In this document: piece by piece, positions 1 to 5,354 of the stretch
Layout of the letters: each line of letters starts with the position of its first letter
Numbering within the stretch: position 1 is the first letter of the stretch
Assembly (NCBI GenBank): GCA_007118795.1
Contig: SKQX01000185.1
Location: 1-5,482 of the forward strand
From: Thermoflexales bacterium
Lineage (GTDB): Bacteria; Chloroflexota; Anaerolineae; B4-G1
Direction: 5' to 3'
Length of the DNA stretch: 5,482 nucleotides
Translations under genes and position numbers: made by a program
Notes under the pieces: generated by a model
Told to the model about the DNA's origin: nothing
Database searches by the model: none
What the model saw: only the letters and a program-made list of their open reading frames with translations

Positions 1-281
1 GGCCGACGCAAGCGCTCAGCGTGGGAGAGCAGCAGCGGAGCGTGCTGGCCGCGACCCTCGGCCTGCACCCGGACCTGCTGGTGCTGGATGAGCCCACTAT
101 CGGCCAGGACCGGCGCCATCTGAGAGAGCTCATGGACCTGGTCGATGAGCTGAACCGGGAGGGGCAGACCGTGCTGTTGATCACTCACGATCATCAGCTT
201 GTGGGCGAGTTCGCCGGCCGGGTGTGGGAGATGACGGGAGGGGTCGTGCGAGAGGCTCGCTTGCCGCTGAGCGCGACCTGA
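1..281 (+). CDS. ECF transporter ATP-binding subunit, C-terminal part (truncated by window edge)
   Basis: This is the C-terminal end of an ABC ATPase; the 5' part, with Walker A and the Q-loop, lies off the left edge. The reading frame is open from base 3 and begins P-T-Q-A, so the GTG at 21 is internal and not a start. Visible motifs in order are the ABC signature ALSVGEQQR, Walker B LLVLDEPT, the D-loop region TIGQD and the H-loop LLITHDH with its switch histidine. The 'EPTxGQD' form is common in ECF-type ATPases (EcfA/CbiO), and the following genes look like the S and T subunits of an ECF importer. The protein would hydrolyse ATP on the cytoplasmic side to drive substrate release from the S component. 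It ends in TGA 109 bases before the S-component gene. Whether a second ATPase gene or domain lies upstream cannot be seen. ABC ATPase identity is near certain; the ECF subtype is inferred mainly from context. Confidence 0.88.
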   Translation, partial: PTQALSVGEQQRSVLAATLGLHPDLLVLDEPTIGQDRRHLRELMDLVDELNREGQTVLLITHDHQLVGEFAGRVWEMTGGVVREARLPLSAT

Positions 282-313
282 CCGACGACCCTGAAGCTTC
301 GGGCGGGACCGGA

Positions 314-347
314 CCTGGGGCCTGGAGGTACAAAGGGAAGCCCCCGG
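314..347 (+). other. Possible leader hairpin upstream of the S-component gene
   Basis: CCTGGGGC (314-321) can pair with GCCCCCGG (340-347), giving 7 of 8 base pairs around an 18-base purine-rich loop. It lies in the 109-base gap between the ATPase and the S-component gene and is followed by a strong ribosome-binding site (AGGAGGG, 380-386). There is no T-tract, so it is not an intrinsic terminator. I could not match it to TPP, cobalamin, preQ1 or THF riboswitch cores. It may be mRNA structure between operon genes or simply a GC-rich coincidence. Confidence 0.25.
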
Positions 348-390
348 CGGTTAACAGTACGCTCGGGCTATCCACTATTAGGAGGGCTGG

Positions 391-1023
391 ATGCGGGACG
401 ACCGGCGTTATCAGCTACGGGACTGGGTTATGATAGGGTTGTTCGGCGCCCTGTGGGGTGTCGTTGAGACCACGCTGGGCAGCTACTTGAACGTGGTATT
501 CCCGGCATTCACGAATACGTTCTTCAAGGGTTTGATCCTCGGGAGCATCGGGGTCGGTGTGGCGCTCACGGGACGCTACTTCGTGCGCAAGCGAGGTTCC
601 CTGGTGTTGATCGCAGTGATCACAGCCCTGCTCAAGCTGCTGAGCCCGGCCGGGGCGAGGATCGGCCCCGTTGTGGCCATTCTCTTGCAGGGAGCGCTGA
701 TGGAGGTGGCCTTGTTGCTCTCGAGAGAGCCTGGAGCCTGGGTGTATGCCCTCGGTGGCGCGCTGGCTGTGGCCTGGAACCTCCCGCATCGGTTCCTGAT
801 GATGGCGGTGCTATACGGTCGGAGCGTCCCGGAGGTCTACCAGATGATGGTGCGGGACGGCAGTGAGATGCTTGGATTCGATCCGTCCTTCGCGCTGGGC
901 ATTATCGCTGTGTTGTTGGTGGTCCGTCTTATCGCGGGAGGGTTGGCGGGATGGAGCGCTTGGAGGCTGGGCGCCGCGGTGGCGCGTCGGCTCGGGCGGC
1001 GTACCCCGGTTGCCGCTCGGTGA
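391..1023 (+). CDS. Putative ECF transporter S component (six-helix membrane protein), substrate unknown
   Basis: This 210-residue hydrophobic protein has about six membrane helices, near residues 12-33, 44-61, 70-84, 92-112, 116-135 and 167-195. Size and topology are typical of ECF substrate-capture (S) subunits, which bind a vitamin or metal in the membrane and pair with EcfT and EcfA for import. The first helix is rich in small residues (GLFGALWG), as expected where S components pack against EcfT. The start is ATG 391, with AGGAGGG four bases upstream. The gene sits between an ECF-type ATPase and EcfT and overlaps the EcfT start by 4 bp. The C-terminus ends in a basic tail (ARRLGRRTPVAAR), consistent with a cytoplasmic end. 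I cannot assign the substrate: I see no motif I recognise as specific for thiamine, riboflavin, biotin, folate or cobalt. Assignment as an S component rests on topology and context, so moderate confidence. Confidence 0.68.
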   Translation: MRDDRRYQLRDWVMIGLFGALWGVVETTLGSYLNVVFPAFTNTFFKGLILGSIGVGVALTGRYFVRKRGSLVLIAVITALLKLLSPAGARIGPVVAILLQGALMEVALLLSREPGAWVYALGGALAVAWNLPHRFLMMAVLYGRSVPEVYQMMVRDGSEMLGFDPSFALGIIAVLLVVRLIAGGLAGWSAWRLGAAVARRLGRRTPVAAR

Positions 1024-1715
1024 AGCCTTTCAGCGCGTGGGGCTATCTGCTCTTCACGCTTTGGGGCGTGCTGCTGGGCCTGATCACCGGCGGATGGTGG
1101 CTGGCCGTGGTGGCCATCTGCGAAGTCGGATTCGGCGTTCTTTACAGCCGTGAGGGGCTGCGGCCGCTGCGTCGGTTCCATTTCTGGCTCTTCATCGGGA
1201 CGGGGCTCGCGCTGGGCCCCTTCCTGGCTCGCGGGACCGGGGAGACGCTGGGCCCGCTGTCGCTGGGATGGACGGGATTTCTGACCGGCCTCGAGATGGC
1301 CGGTCGAGCCTTCACCCTTACCCTGGCTTTCACGTTGGGGCTTTCGGCCCTCTCCCTCTCCGACCTGATGGCCGTGTTCGATCGGGCGGGGATGAGGGGG
1401 CTCGGGTTCTCCCTCGGGGTAGCGATGAACCTATTGAGCACCCTGCAGGAGATGGTCACGCTCACGTTCGATACCATACGGCTCCGCGGCGGGTTTCGTA
1501 GGCCCTTGGTGGGGCTGCGACTGTTTCTGGTCACCCTCGTGAGTAACACCCTCCGATATGGGGATCAGATCGTCGACGCCGCCACCGTCCGTGCCTTCGA
1601 TCCCAATGCCGGGGGTTCGGTGGGCATCTACGCCGCCAGCCGGTGGCGGCGGGCGGATACGGAACTCTCGGCTGTTCTCCTGGTCGTCTCTCTCGCTATT
1701 TTATTCGTCCGATAG
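1020..1715 (+). CDS. ecfT: ECF transporter transmembrane coupling protein EcfT
   Basis: This 231-residue membrane protein of the EcfT/CbiQ type links the S component to the ATPases. The N-terminal half holds hydrophobic segments (about 8-42 and 53-68). These are followed by the cytoplasmic coupling-helix region, with a first arginine motif TIRLRGGF (about 152-159) and a second TVRAF (about 189-193), matching the two short Arg-Gly motifs with which EcfT helices contact the ATPases. A final hydrophobic stretch (LLVVSLAILFV) ends the protein. I chose GTG 1020 because it overlaps the upstream stop as GTGA, the usual arrangement for translational coupling, and starts the protein just before its first membrane helix. 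An ATG at 951 is in frame but would add 23 Arg/Gly-rich residues that read as the shadow of the upstream gene. One oddity is that the second motif has Ala where Gly is usual. Family assignment is firm; the transported substrate is unknown. Confidence 0.85.
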   Translation: MKPFSAWGYLLFTLWGVLLGLITGGWWLAVVAICEVGFGVLYSREGLRPLRRFHFWLFIGTGLALGPFLARGTGETLGPLSLGWTGFLTGLEMAGRAFTLTLAFTLGLSALSLSDLMAVFDRAGMRGLGFSLGVAMNLLSTLQEMVTLTFDTIRLRGGFRRPLVGLRLFLVTLVSNTLRYGDQIVDAATVRAFDPNAGGSVGIYAASRWRRADTELSAVLLVVSLAILFVR

Positions 1716-1722
1716 CTTACCA

Positions 1723-1825
1723 CCTCGCTCGGATCCACGCTGGATCTGCTCCCGTCGGATCCTATTTTGGGTCATATGGCACCTATGTGGCAGAAGGGGT
1801 GGCGATCAGGCTGGCCCGAGCGAGG
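1723..1825. repeat. 10-bp perfect inverted repeat in the gap after ecfT
   Basis: CCTCGCTCGG at 1723-1732 is exactly complementary to CCGAGCGAGG at 1816-1825; the arms are 83 bases apart. They lie between the ecfT stop and the promoter of the isomerase gene. The enclosed DNA has two GGATCC sites but no gene I recognise. It could be a long-range RNA stem ending the ECF transcript, a regulator site pair, the ends of a small relic element, or chance. I see no T-tract. Confidence 0.3.
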
Positions 1826-1847
1826 GCACGTCGACGGCCCTGCTCCT

Positions 1848-1875
1848 TTGTCAAACGCCCGCTTTCGTTTATAAT
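1848..1875 (+). promoter_or_regulatory. Sigma70-type promoter for the isomerase-kinase unit
   Basis: TTGTCA (1848-1853; five of six matches to TTGACA) and a perfect TATAAT (1870-1875) are separated by 16 bases. This is the best promoter-like pair I found in the window, and it stands in a locally AT-richer patch of otherwise GC-rich DNA. Transcription would begin near 1882, leaving a leader of roughly 95 bases before ATG 1978, which is preceded by the ribosome-binding site AGGAGG (1968-1973). The promoter separates the ECF genes from the next transcription unit. Confidence 0.65.
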
Positions 1876-1901
1876 CTGGACCCGCTGGCCTGAGAAAACA
1901 C

Positions 1902-1941
1902 ATCGGGCTGGCAATCCTGCCGCAACCCCGCCAGATCGGGG
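1902..1941 (+). other. Leader segment with alternative hairpins before the isomerase gene
   Basis: Three short perfect stems can form in the predicted 5' leader: GGCA/TGCC (1910-1913 with 1918-1921), CTGGC/GCCAG (1908-1912 with 1930-1934) and CCCCG/CGGGG (1926-1930 with 1937-1941). The last two exclude each other because both use G1930 and the 3' arm of one lies in the loop of the other. This could be a regulatory fold or just GC-rich sequence. The stretch CAATCCTGCCGCAACCCCGC vaguely recalls a cobalamin-riboswitch core, but the other conserved elements are absent. Confidence 0.25.
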
Positions 1942-1977
1942 TGCGTAGAATCCGAGTGGTGACGTTCAGGAGGTTGT

Positions 1978-2742
1978 ATGGGAAAAGATGGCAAGCGAGT
2001 CGGCAAGACACCCCCACCGAGATCGATGAGAAAGAAGTCGGGCAGCGATCGCTTGTGGTGGTGGCTTGGCGGTGCGGCCGCTGTGGTTCTGCTGGGGGCA
2101 GCTGTCATATGGATGGTTGCAGCATCCAATGGAGCACCGGTGTCCCCACCTCCTCCCGTGGAGGACGACCCTGTCGCGACTCCAGCGCCGACCGAGCCGG
2201 AAGAACCTAGTGACGCAGCCCCGGATACGATGCCCGAGAACACCTCTGACCGAAACGACATGTATGATGCGCCGCCGGAGACTGTGATCGATCCTGACAA
2301 AGACTATGTGGCTACCATCGTGACGGAGAAAGGCGATATCGTGGTCGAGCTCGACGCGGCAGCAGCCCCTGAAACGGTGAACAACTTCGTCTTCCTGGCC
2401 GAATCCGGATTCTACGATGGGCTGACGTTTCATCGGGTGGAGCCAGGGTTCGTGATCCAGGGCGGCGACCCTCTGGGCACCGGTGCGGGCGGACCCGGAT
2501 ATACCATCCCGGCGGAGATTGAGCTGTCGCACGAGAAGGGCGCCATCGCCATGGCCCGCAGGGCCGATCAGGTGAACCCGGAGCGGGCCTCCAGTGGCAG
2601 CCAGTTCTACATCACGCTGGAGCCCACGCCGTTCCTGGACGGGGCCTACACGGTCTTTGGTGAGGTGGTGGATGGCACCGGCGTCGTCGACTCCATCGCC
2701 GTCGGTGATCTGATCGAGTCGATCGTGATCCACGAGCAGTAA
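1978..2742 (+). CDS. Membrane-anchored cyclophilin-type peptidyl-prolyl cis-trans isomerase
   Basis: This 254-residue protein would catalyse cis-trans isomerisation of X-Pro bonds, aiding folding of exported proteins. A basic N-terminus (about 1-25) is followed by one membrane helix (WWWLGGAAAVVLLGAAVIWM, 27-46), a Pro/Glu/Asp-rich linker (about 52-105) and a cyclophilin domain (about 108-254). Family motifs are FHRV with the catalytic Arg at 153 (equivalent to Arg55 of human CypA), GFVIQGGDP (158-165), GSQFYIT (207-213) and FLDGAYTVFGEV (219-230). The position of CypA Trp121 is Phe219, as in many bacterial cyclophilins with poor cyclosporin binding. The positive-inside rule places the domain outside the membrane. 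An uncleaved anchor is more likely than a lipoprotein, as there is no lipobox Cys. The start is ATG 1978, with AGGAGG four bases upstream and a promoter about 100 bases upstream. The kinase gene follows after 26 bases, so the two probably share a transcript. Confidence 0.93.
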   Translation: MGKDGKRVGKTPPPRSMRKKSGSDRLWWWLGGAAAVVLLGAAVIWMVAASNGAPVSPPPPVEDDPVATPAPTEPEEPSDAAPDTMPENTSDRNDMYDAPPETVIDPDKDYVATIVTEKGDIVVELDAAAAPETVNNFVFLAESGFYDGLTFHRVEPGFVIQGGDPLGTGAGGPGYTIPAEIELSHEKGAIAMARRADQVNPERASSGSQFYITLEPTPFLDGAYTVFGEVVDGTGVVDSIAVGDLIESIVIHEQ

Positions 2743-2768
2743 GATTCTGCCCTGACGGGCGTCGGTTT

Positions 2769-3650
2769 GTGGAGCAATCCTTGGCATCGATCGAAGTCCC
2801 TCCAGACTGGGAGAACCTGACGTTCTCTGCGATGGCGGGGGTCATTCTCGTCATCGGTGCGCCGGATACAGGGAAGACGACCTTCGCCCGCTACCTCTAT
2901 GGGCAGTTGATGGAACACCATCAACAGGTCGGCTTCCTCGATGGCGACATGGGCCAGGCCACCCTCGGTCCTCCGACGACGATGACGCTGGCTATGGCGA
3001 GGACTCCCAGCGAGAGCTGGCCTCCACAGGGGCATCGCTTTCGCACCTTCGTCGGAAACATCTCGCCGCGAGGCCATATGCTACCCACCGTGGTCGGGGC
3101 CCACAAGCTCGTGCAGCGGGGAAGCGAGAAAGGGGCCACAGCCATCATTTACGACACCACCGGCCTGGTAGCCGCGGAGCATGGGGGTGGGGCGCTCAAG
3201 AGGGCGCTGGTCGATCTGTTACAACCCGATGTCGTCATTGGGCTGCAGCGGGGGAGTGAGTTGGAGCACCTCCTGGTCCCTCTCCGGTGCAGCAGGTGCA
3301 CCCGGGCCGTGGATCGATCGGTGTCCGGGGCGGTTCAGCGGCGCGACGTGGCGGCGCGCCGCGCGCATCGGGCCGAGCAGTTTCGACACGCCTTCGAAGG
3401 GAGCCGGCGGATGGAGATCGATTGGAGCGGCCGCGCCGTGATCCCGGGGCCCTCCTTCGCTCATCATCAGCTGGTAGCTCTGGAGGATGCCCGGGGCTTC
3501 GTGCTCGGACTCGCGATCGTGACAGGTCGGGACTCGGGGCGTCAGACTGTCGAGCTGCATACCCCGGTGGCCAGCCTCGACGGGGTGGATACCGTTCACC
3601 TGGGTGACGTCACCCTGGATCCTGAGACGTTCCGCGATGAGCCCCTCTAG
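2769..3650 (+). CDS. Clp1/Grc3-type P-loop protein, putative polynucleotide 5'-hydroxyl kinase
   Basis: This 293-residue P-loop protein resembles the central domain of Clp1/Grc3/Nol9, enzymes that phosphorylate 5'-OH ends of RNA or DNA with ATP. Visible features are Walker A GAPDTGKTT (30-38), the family-style LDGDMGQATLGPPTT (57-71, a D-x-D-x-G-Q pattern), FVGNISPRGH (94-103), a Walker B-like IIYDTTGL (126-133), a strand-plus-residue segment VVIGLQRGSELEHLL (155-169) and an Arg-rich lid-like region (about 184-202). The C-terminal 80 residues look like a small beta-rich domain. No membrane segment or signal is present. The start is GTG 2769: no clear Shine-Dalgarno precedes it, but residues 9-24 (EVPPDWENL) look like the short strand that precedes the P-loop in related proteins, so the later ATG 2832 seems too short. 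The gene is 26 bases after the isomerase, perhaps relying on coupling. In bacteria the role is unknown; candidates are RNA end repair or tRNA/rRNA maturation. The fold is firm, the activity inferred. Confidence 0.82.
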   Translation: MEQSLASIEVPPDWENLTFSAMAGVILVIGAPDTGKTTFARYLYGQLMEHHQQVGFLDGDMGQATLGPPTTMTLAMARTPSESWPPQGHRFRTFVGNISPRGHMLPTVVGAHKLVQRGSEKGATAIIYDTTGLVAAEHGGGALKRALVDLLQPDVVIGLQRGSELEHLLVPLRCSRCTRAVDRSVSGAVQRRDVAARRAHRAEQFRHAFEGSRRMEIDWSGRAVIPGPSFAHHQLVALEDARGFVLGLAIVTGRDSGRQTVELHTPVASLDGVDTVHLGDVTLDPETFRDEPL

Positions 3651-3666
3651 TCCCACAACCGCATTT

Positions 3667-3700
3667 GTCATTCCGAGGAGCGCCAGCGACGAGGAATCTC
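3667..3700. repeat. REP-like dispersed intergenic repeat
   Basis: The segment begins GTCATTCCGAGGAGCG and ends GCGACGAGGAATCTC. Its ends ATTCC (3670-3674) and GGAAT (3693-3697) are inverted, and it contains the near-direct repeat CGAGGAG/CGAGGAA. From memory, sequences of this form recur as many intergenic copies in several bacterial lineages, including Chloroflexota; I cannot search for that here, and only this one copy is in the window. It sits between convergent genes, the usual place for such repeats. Confidence 0.6.
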
Positions 3701-3734
3701 GGTCACTCTGACCAACAACAATTCGCGCGTGAGC

Positions 3735-3756
3735 GCTCCTGGGCCGGCCAGGAAGC
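3735..3756. terminator. Strong hairpin in the convergent gap, possible transcript end
   Basis: GCTCCTGG (3735-3742) pairs with CCAGGAAGC (3748-3756) through eight base pairs with one bulged A and the five-base loop GCCGG. No T-tract follows on the + strand. On the - strand the next bases include a modestly T-rich GAATTGTTGTTGG about 13 bases on. It may stabilise or end the messages of the converging kinase and sirtuin units. Terminator function is inferred from position only. Confidence 0.35.
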
Positions 3757-3826
3757 TGTCATGGTCGATGTGCGGTTGTAGGACTAGTCTCGGGCGTCGA
3801 AGGCGAACCGCGCGGGCCGCATCTCT

Positions 3827-3861
3827 GCCGCCAACACGGGTGCCCTTCGGGTCGTTGCGGC
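3827..3861 (-). terminator. Hairpin just past the sirtuin stop codon
   Basis: GCCGC-c-AAC (3827-3835) and GTTGCGGC (3854-3861) form eight base pairs with one bulged C; the loop has its own CCC-ttc-GGG stem (3843-3851). It begins four bases beyond the sirtuin stop on the - strand, where a transcript end is expected. There is no run of T after it, so it would be a weak or factor-assisted terminator, or a 3'-end stabilising structure. Confidence 0.4.
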
Positions 3862-3864
3862 GCG

Positions 3865-4656
3865 CTAACAGCCGCAGGCGCGGGCGATGCGCGGCAGCAC
3901 CGTCGCGACATCGCCGTGGATAACCACCTCAGCTGCTGAGTCCACGTAGGTCGACCCCAGGTTGACCACGATCAGGCGCCCGCCCTGCCTGTGGATCCTC
4001 ATCGGAAGCTGCGAGACCGGTGCTACCTCCAGCGATGAGCCGGCGACGATCATGACATCGGCCACTGCTACGTGGGCGCGAGCGGCGTTGATGACGTCGA
4101 CGGGCAGCTGCTCCCCGAAGAGGATGACATCGGGCTTCATGGCCCCCTGGCACTCCGGACAGCGCGGCATCCGCCGGTCCCTGAGAAACCGACACAGCAG
4201 GGCTCCCGAGGCTCGCACGCCATAGCACTCGATGCAGGTAGCCGTCCGCAGGTGTCCGTGGACCTCAAGGACCTGAACGGAGCCGGCTGCTTGGTGAAGG
4301 TTGTCAATATTCTGCGTGATAACGGCTTTGAGGCGTCCCGCGGCCTCCAGCTCAGCCAACGCCACGTGTCCGGGGTTGGGGCGGGCGTCCCGTAGCACCT
4401 CGGCCAGCGGGCGGATCCAGTCGTAGAATGCTTCCGGTCGACGCCGAAAGGCGAACAGCGAAGCGACCTCCAGCGGGTCGACGCGCTCCCAAAGTCCACT
4501 GCCGGGAGAGCGGAAGTCGGGTATGCCCGACGGTGTGCTGATGCCGGCGCCCGTCAGAGCGACGGCGTATCGCGCTTCTCGAAGGAGGCGAGCCGCCCGT
4601 GCGATGGAGTCTTCCATCGAATCTCCGACGACGTCTCTCGGTTCCGGATCCGTCAT
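3865..4656 (-). CDS. cobB: Sirtuin, NAD-dependent protein deacetylase (Sir2/CobB family)
   Basis: This 263-residue Sir2-family enzyme removes acyl groups from lysines using NAD+, giving nicotinamide and O-acetyl-ADP-ribose. Motifs are GAGIS (36-40), IPDFR (45-49), TQNIDNLH (114-121), catalytic His133 in EVHGHL, a zinc site Cys141/Cys144/Cys166/Cys169, KPDVILFGE (174-182), GSSLEVAP (206-213) and VNLG (231-234). These are all the core elements, in order. At the position of CobB Tyr92-x-x-Arg95, the acid-acyl recognition pair, the sequence reads YDWI, so Arg is missing at the expected spacing and plain deacetylation is likelier than desuccinylation. The start ATG 4656 overlaps the endonuclease V stop as ATGA, suggesting translational coupling. 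An alternative ATG at 4617, with GGAG five bases upstream, gives 250 residues and fits the family N-terminus better; either is possible. Targets are unknown. Family assignment is very secure. Confidence 0.94.
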   Translation of the reverse strand: MTDPEPRDVVGDSMEDSIARAARLLREARYAVALTGAGISTPSGIPDFRSPGSGLWERVDPLEVASLFAFRRRPEAFYDWIRPLAEVLRDARPNPGHVALAELEAAGRLKAVITQNIDNLHQAAGSVQVLEVHGHLRTATCIECYGVRASGALLCRFLRDRRMPRCPECQGAMKPDVILFGEQLPVDVINAARAHVAVADVMIVAGSSLEVAPVSQLPMRIHRQGGRLIVVNLGSTYVDSAAEVVIHGDVATVLPRIARACGC

Positions 4657-5354
4657 CGAGCTGATGGCTCCCCTGATGCGAGGCGATCCGGTGGCTGTCC
4701 GGCCGCCACGCGGTGTGCCCAGCGAGTGGTCTCGGGGAGTCGGTACCGGCTGGCACATCTGAGAACCACTGATACGGTGGACTCGAGATCGACGCGATGA
4801 CCGACGGAGACAAAGACCGGCTTGACCTTCTCTCGGGTACGCACCACCGCCCCGATGACCTCGTCCCGGTGGGCCATGAGCGTCCAGCTCCCCTTTGTTG
4901 GGTCCGGTGCAGAGTAGTCGCCGCACAGACAAGACTTGGCACAGCCCACGGCAGGATGGGCGAGAAGGACCCCCAGATGCGTAGCCAGTCCCATGCGGCG
5001 CGGATGGGCGAGCCCGTGGGCGTCGAAGATCAGGGCGTCGGGGGCCTCCATCAGCTTCTCCAGTGCGTCCAGGACCACCGGACCTTCCCGAAACGCGAGA
5101 AGTCCCGGGATGTAGGGAAAGGTAGCCGGTCGCCGGGCGCTGACCGCCTGGACCCGGTTGAGGTCCGGCCACGACAGCAAGACCACGGCGGCGTACGCAT
5201 GTCCATTACGCACGCTCACGTCGATGCCGCCGACGATCTCGGGTTCGGTCTCCAGGGGCCCCACGATGACGCGGGAGCGAAGGTCATTCTGCATCTCGAC
5301 CGCGCGCGTGGGTGTCACATCCCAAGGATGGCTGATGACCGGCTTTAGGCCCAC
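4653..5354 (-). CDS. nfi: Endonuclease V (deoxyinosine 3'-endonuclease)
   Basis: This 233-residue protein matches the Nfi family. Endonuclease V cuts DNA (and in some species RNA) one nucleotide 3' of inosine formed by adenine deamination, leaving 3'-OH and 5'-phosphate. Metal-binding acidic residues are Asp45 (GGIDVSV), Glu90 (LAFRE) and Asp111 (FDAHG), matching Asp43/Glu89/Asp110 of the Thermotoga enzyme. Lys140 (GCAKSCLCG) matches its conserved Lys139. The strand-separating wedge is FPYIPG (79-84), followed by HPRRMGLATHLG (117-128) and the conserved GHRVDLES (185-192). Near the end YRLPETTRWA is another family signature. The start is GTG 5354, four bases after GGAGG; the upstream frame has no other start before a stop, and residues 11-30 align with the usual N-terminal helix. 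The length is normal. The stop overlaps the sirtuin ATG, so this is the first visible gene of a two-gene operon. I found no convincing promoter in the 128 bases upstream. Confidence 0.95.
   Translation of the reverse strand: MGLKPVISHPWDVTPTRAVEMQNDLRSRVIVGPLETEPEIVGGIDVSVRNGHAYAAVVLLSWPDLNRVQAVSARRPATFPYIPGLLAFREGPVVLDALEKLMEAPDALIFDAHGLAHPRRMGLATHLGVLLAHPAVGCAKSCLCGDYSAPDPTKGSWTLMAHRDEVIGAVVRTREKVKPVFVSVGHRVDLESTVSVVLRCASRYRLPETTRWAHRVAAGQPPDRLASGEPSAR

Larger units (their letters stand above)
3655..3779. repeat. 9-bp inverted repeat enclosing a palindrome-rich 125-bp segment
   Basis: ACAACCGCA (3655-3663) and TGCGGTTGT (3771-3779) are perfect inverted copies, the first starting five bases after the kinase stop. 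Between them lie the REP-like repeat, GGTCA-ctc-TGACC (3701-3713), GCGC-gtga-GCGC (3725-3736) and a strong hairpin at 3735-3756. No target-site duplication is visible outside the arms. It may be a small non-autonomous element, a transcript-end structure serving both convergent units, or a folded RNA. The 9-bp match could partly be chance. Confidence 0.4.

Noticed and set aside
951..1019. Upstream ATG start for EcfT giving 254 residues
   Set aside because: The extra residues are Arg/Gly-rich and overlap the S-component coding end by 73 bases, whereas GTG 1020 gives a neat GTGA overlap.
1905..1935. Cobalamin-riboswitch-like string (CAATCCTGCCGCAACCCCGC) in the isomerase leader
   Set aside because: Only a short stretch resembles the core. 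The upstream P2/P3 strands would precede the predicted transcription start, no B12-box (GCCAGGAGACCTGCC-like) follows, and an isomerase is not an expected target.
2749..2760. GCCC-tgac-GGGC hairpin between the isomerase and kinase genes as a terminator
   Set aside because: The stem is only four base pairs and no T-tract follows. It would at most cause slight attenuation.
1966..2787. 273-residue open frame on the - strand opposite the isomerase
   Set aside because: It is an Arg/His-rich shadow of the clearly identified cyclophilin gene, with no motif or ribosome-binding site.
3219..3671. 150-residue open frame on the - strand opposite the kinase
   Set aside because: It is a shadow frame with no family motif, while the + strand frame has Walker A and other conserved elements.
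4657..5172. N-terminal extension of the sirtuin frame (up to 435 residues)
   Set aside because: This part lies within the endonuclease V gene in another frame. It is low-complexity Pro/Arg/Gly-rich and unrelated to sirtuins.
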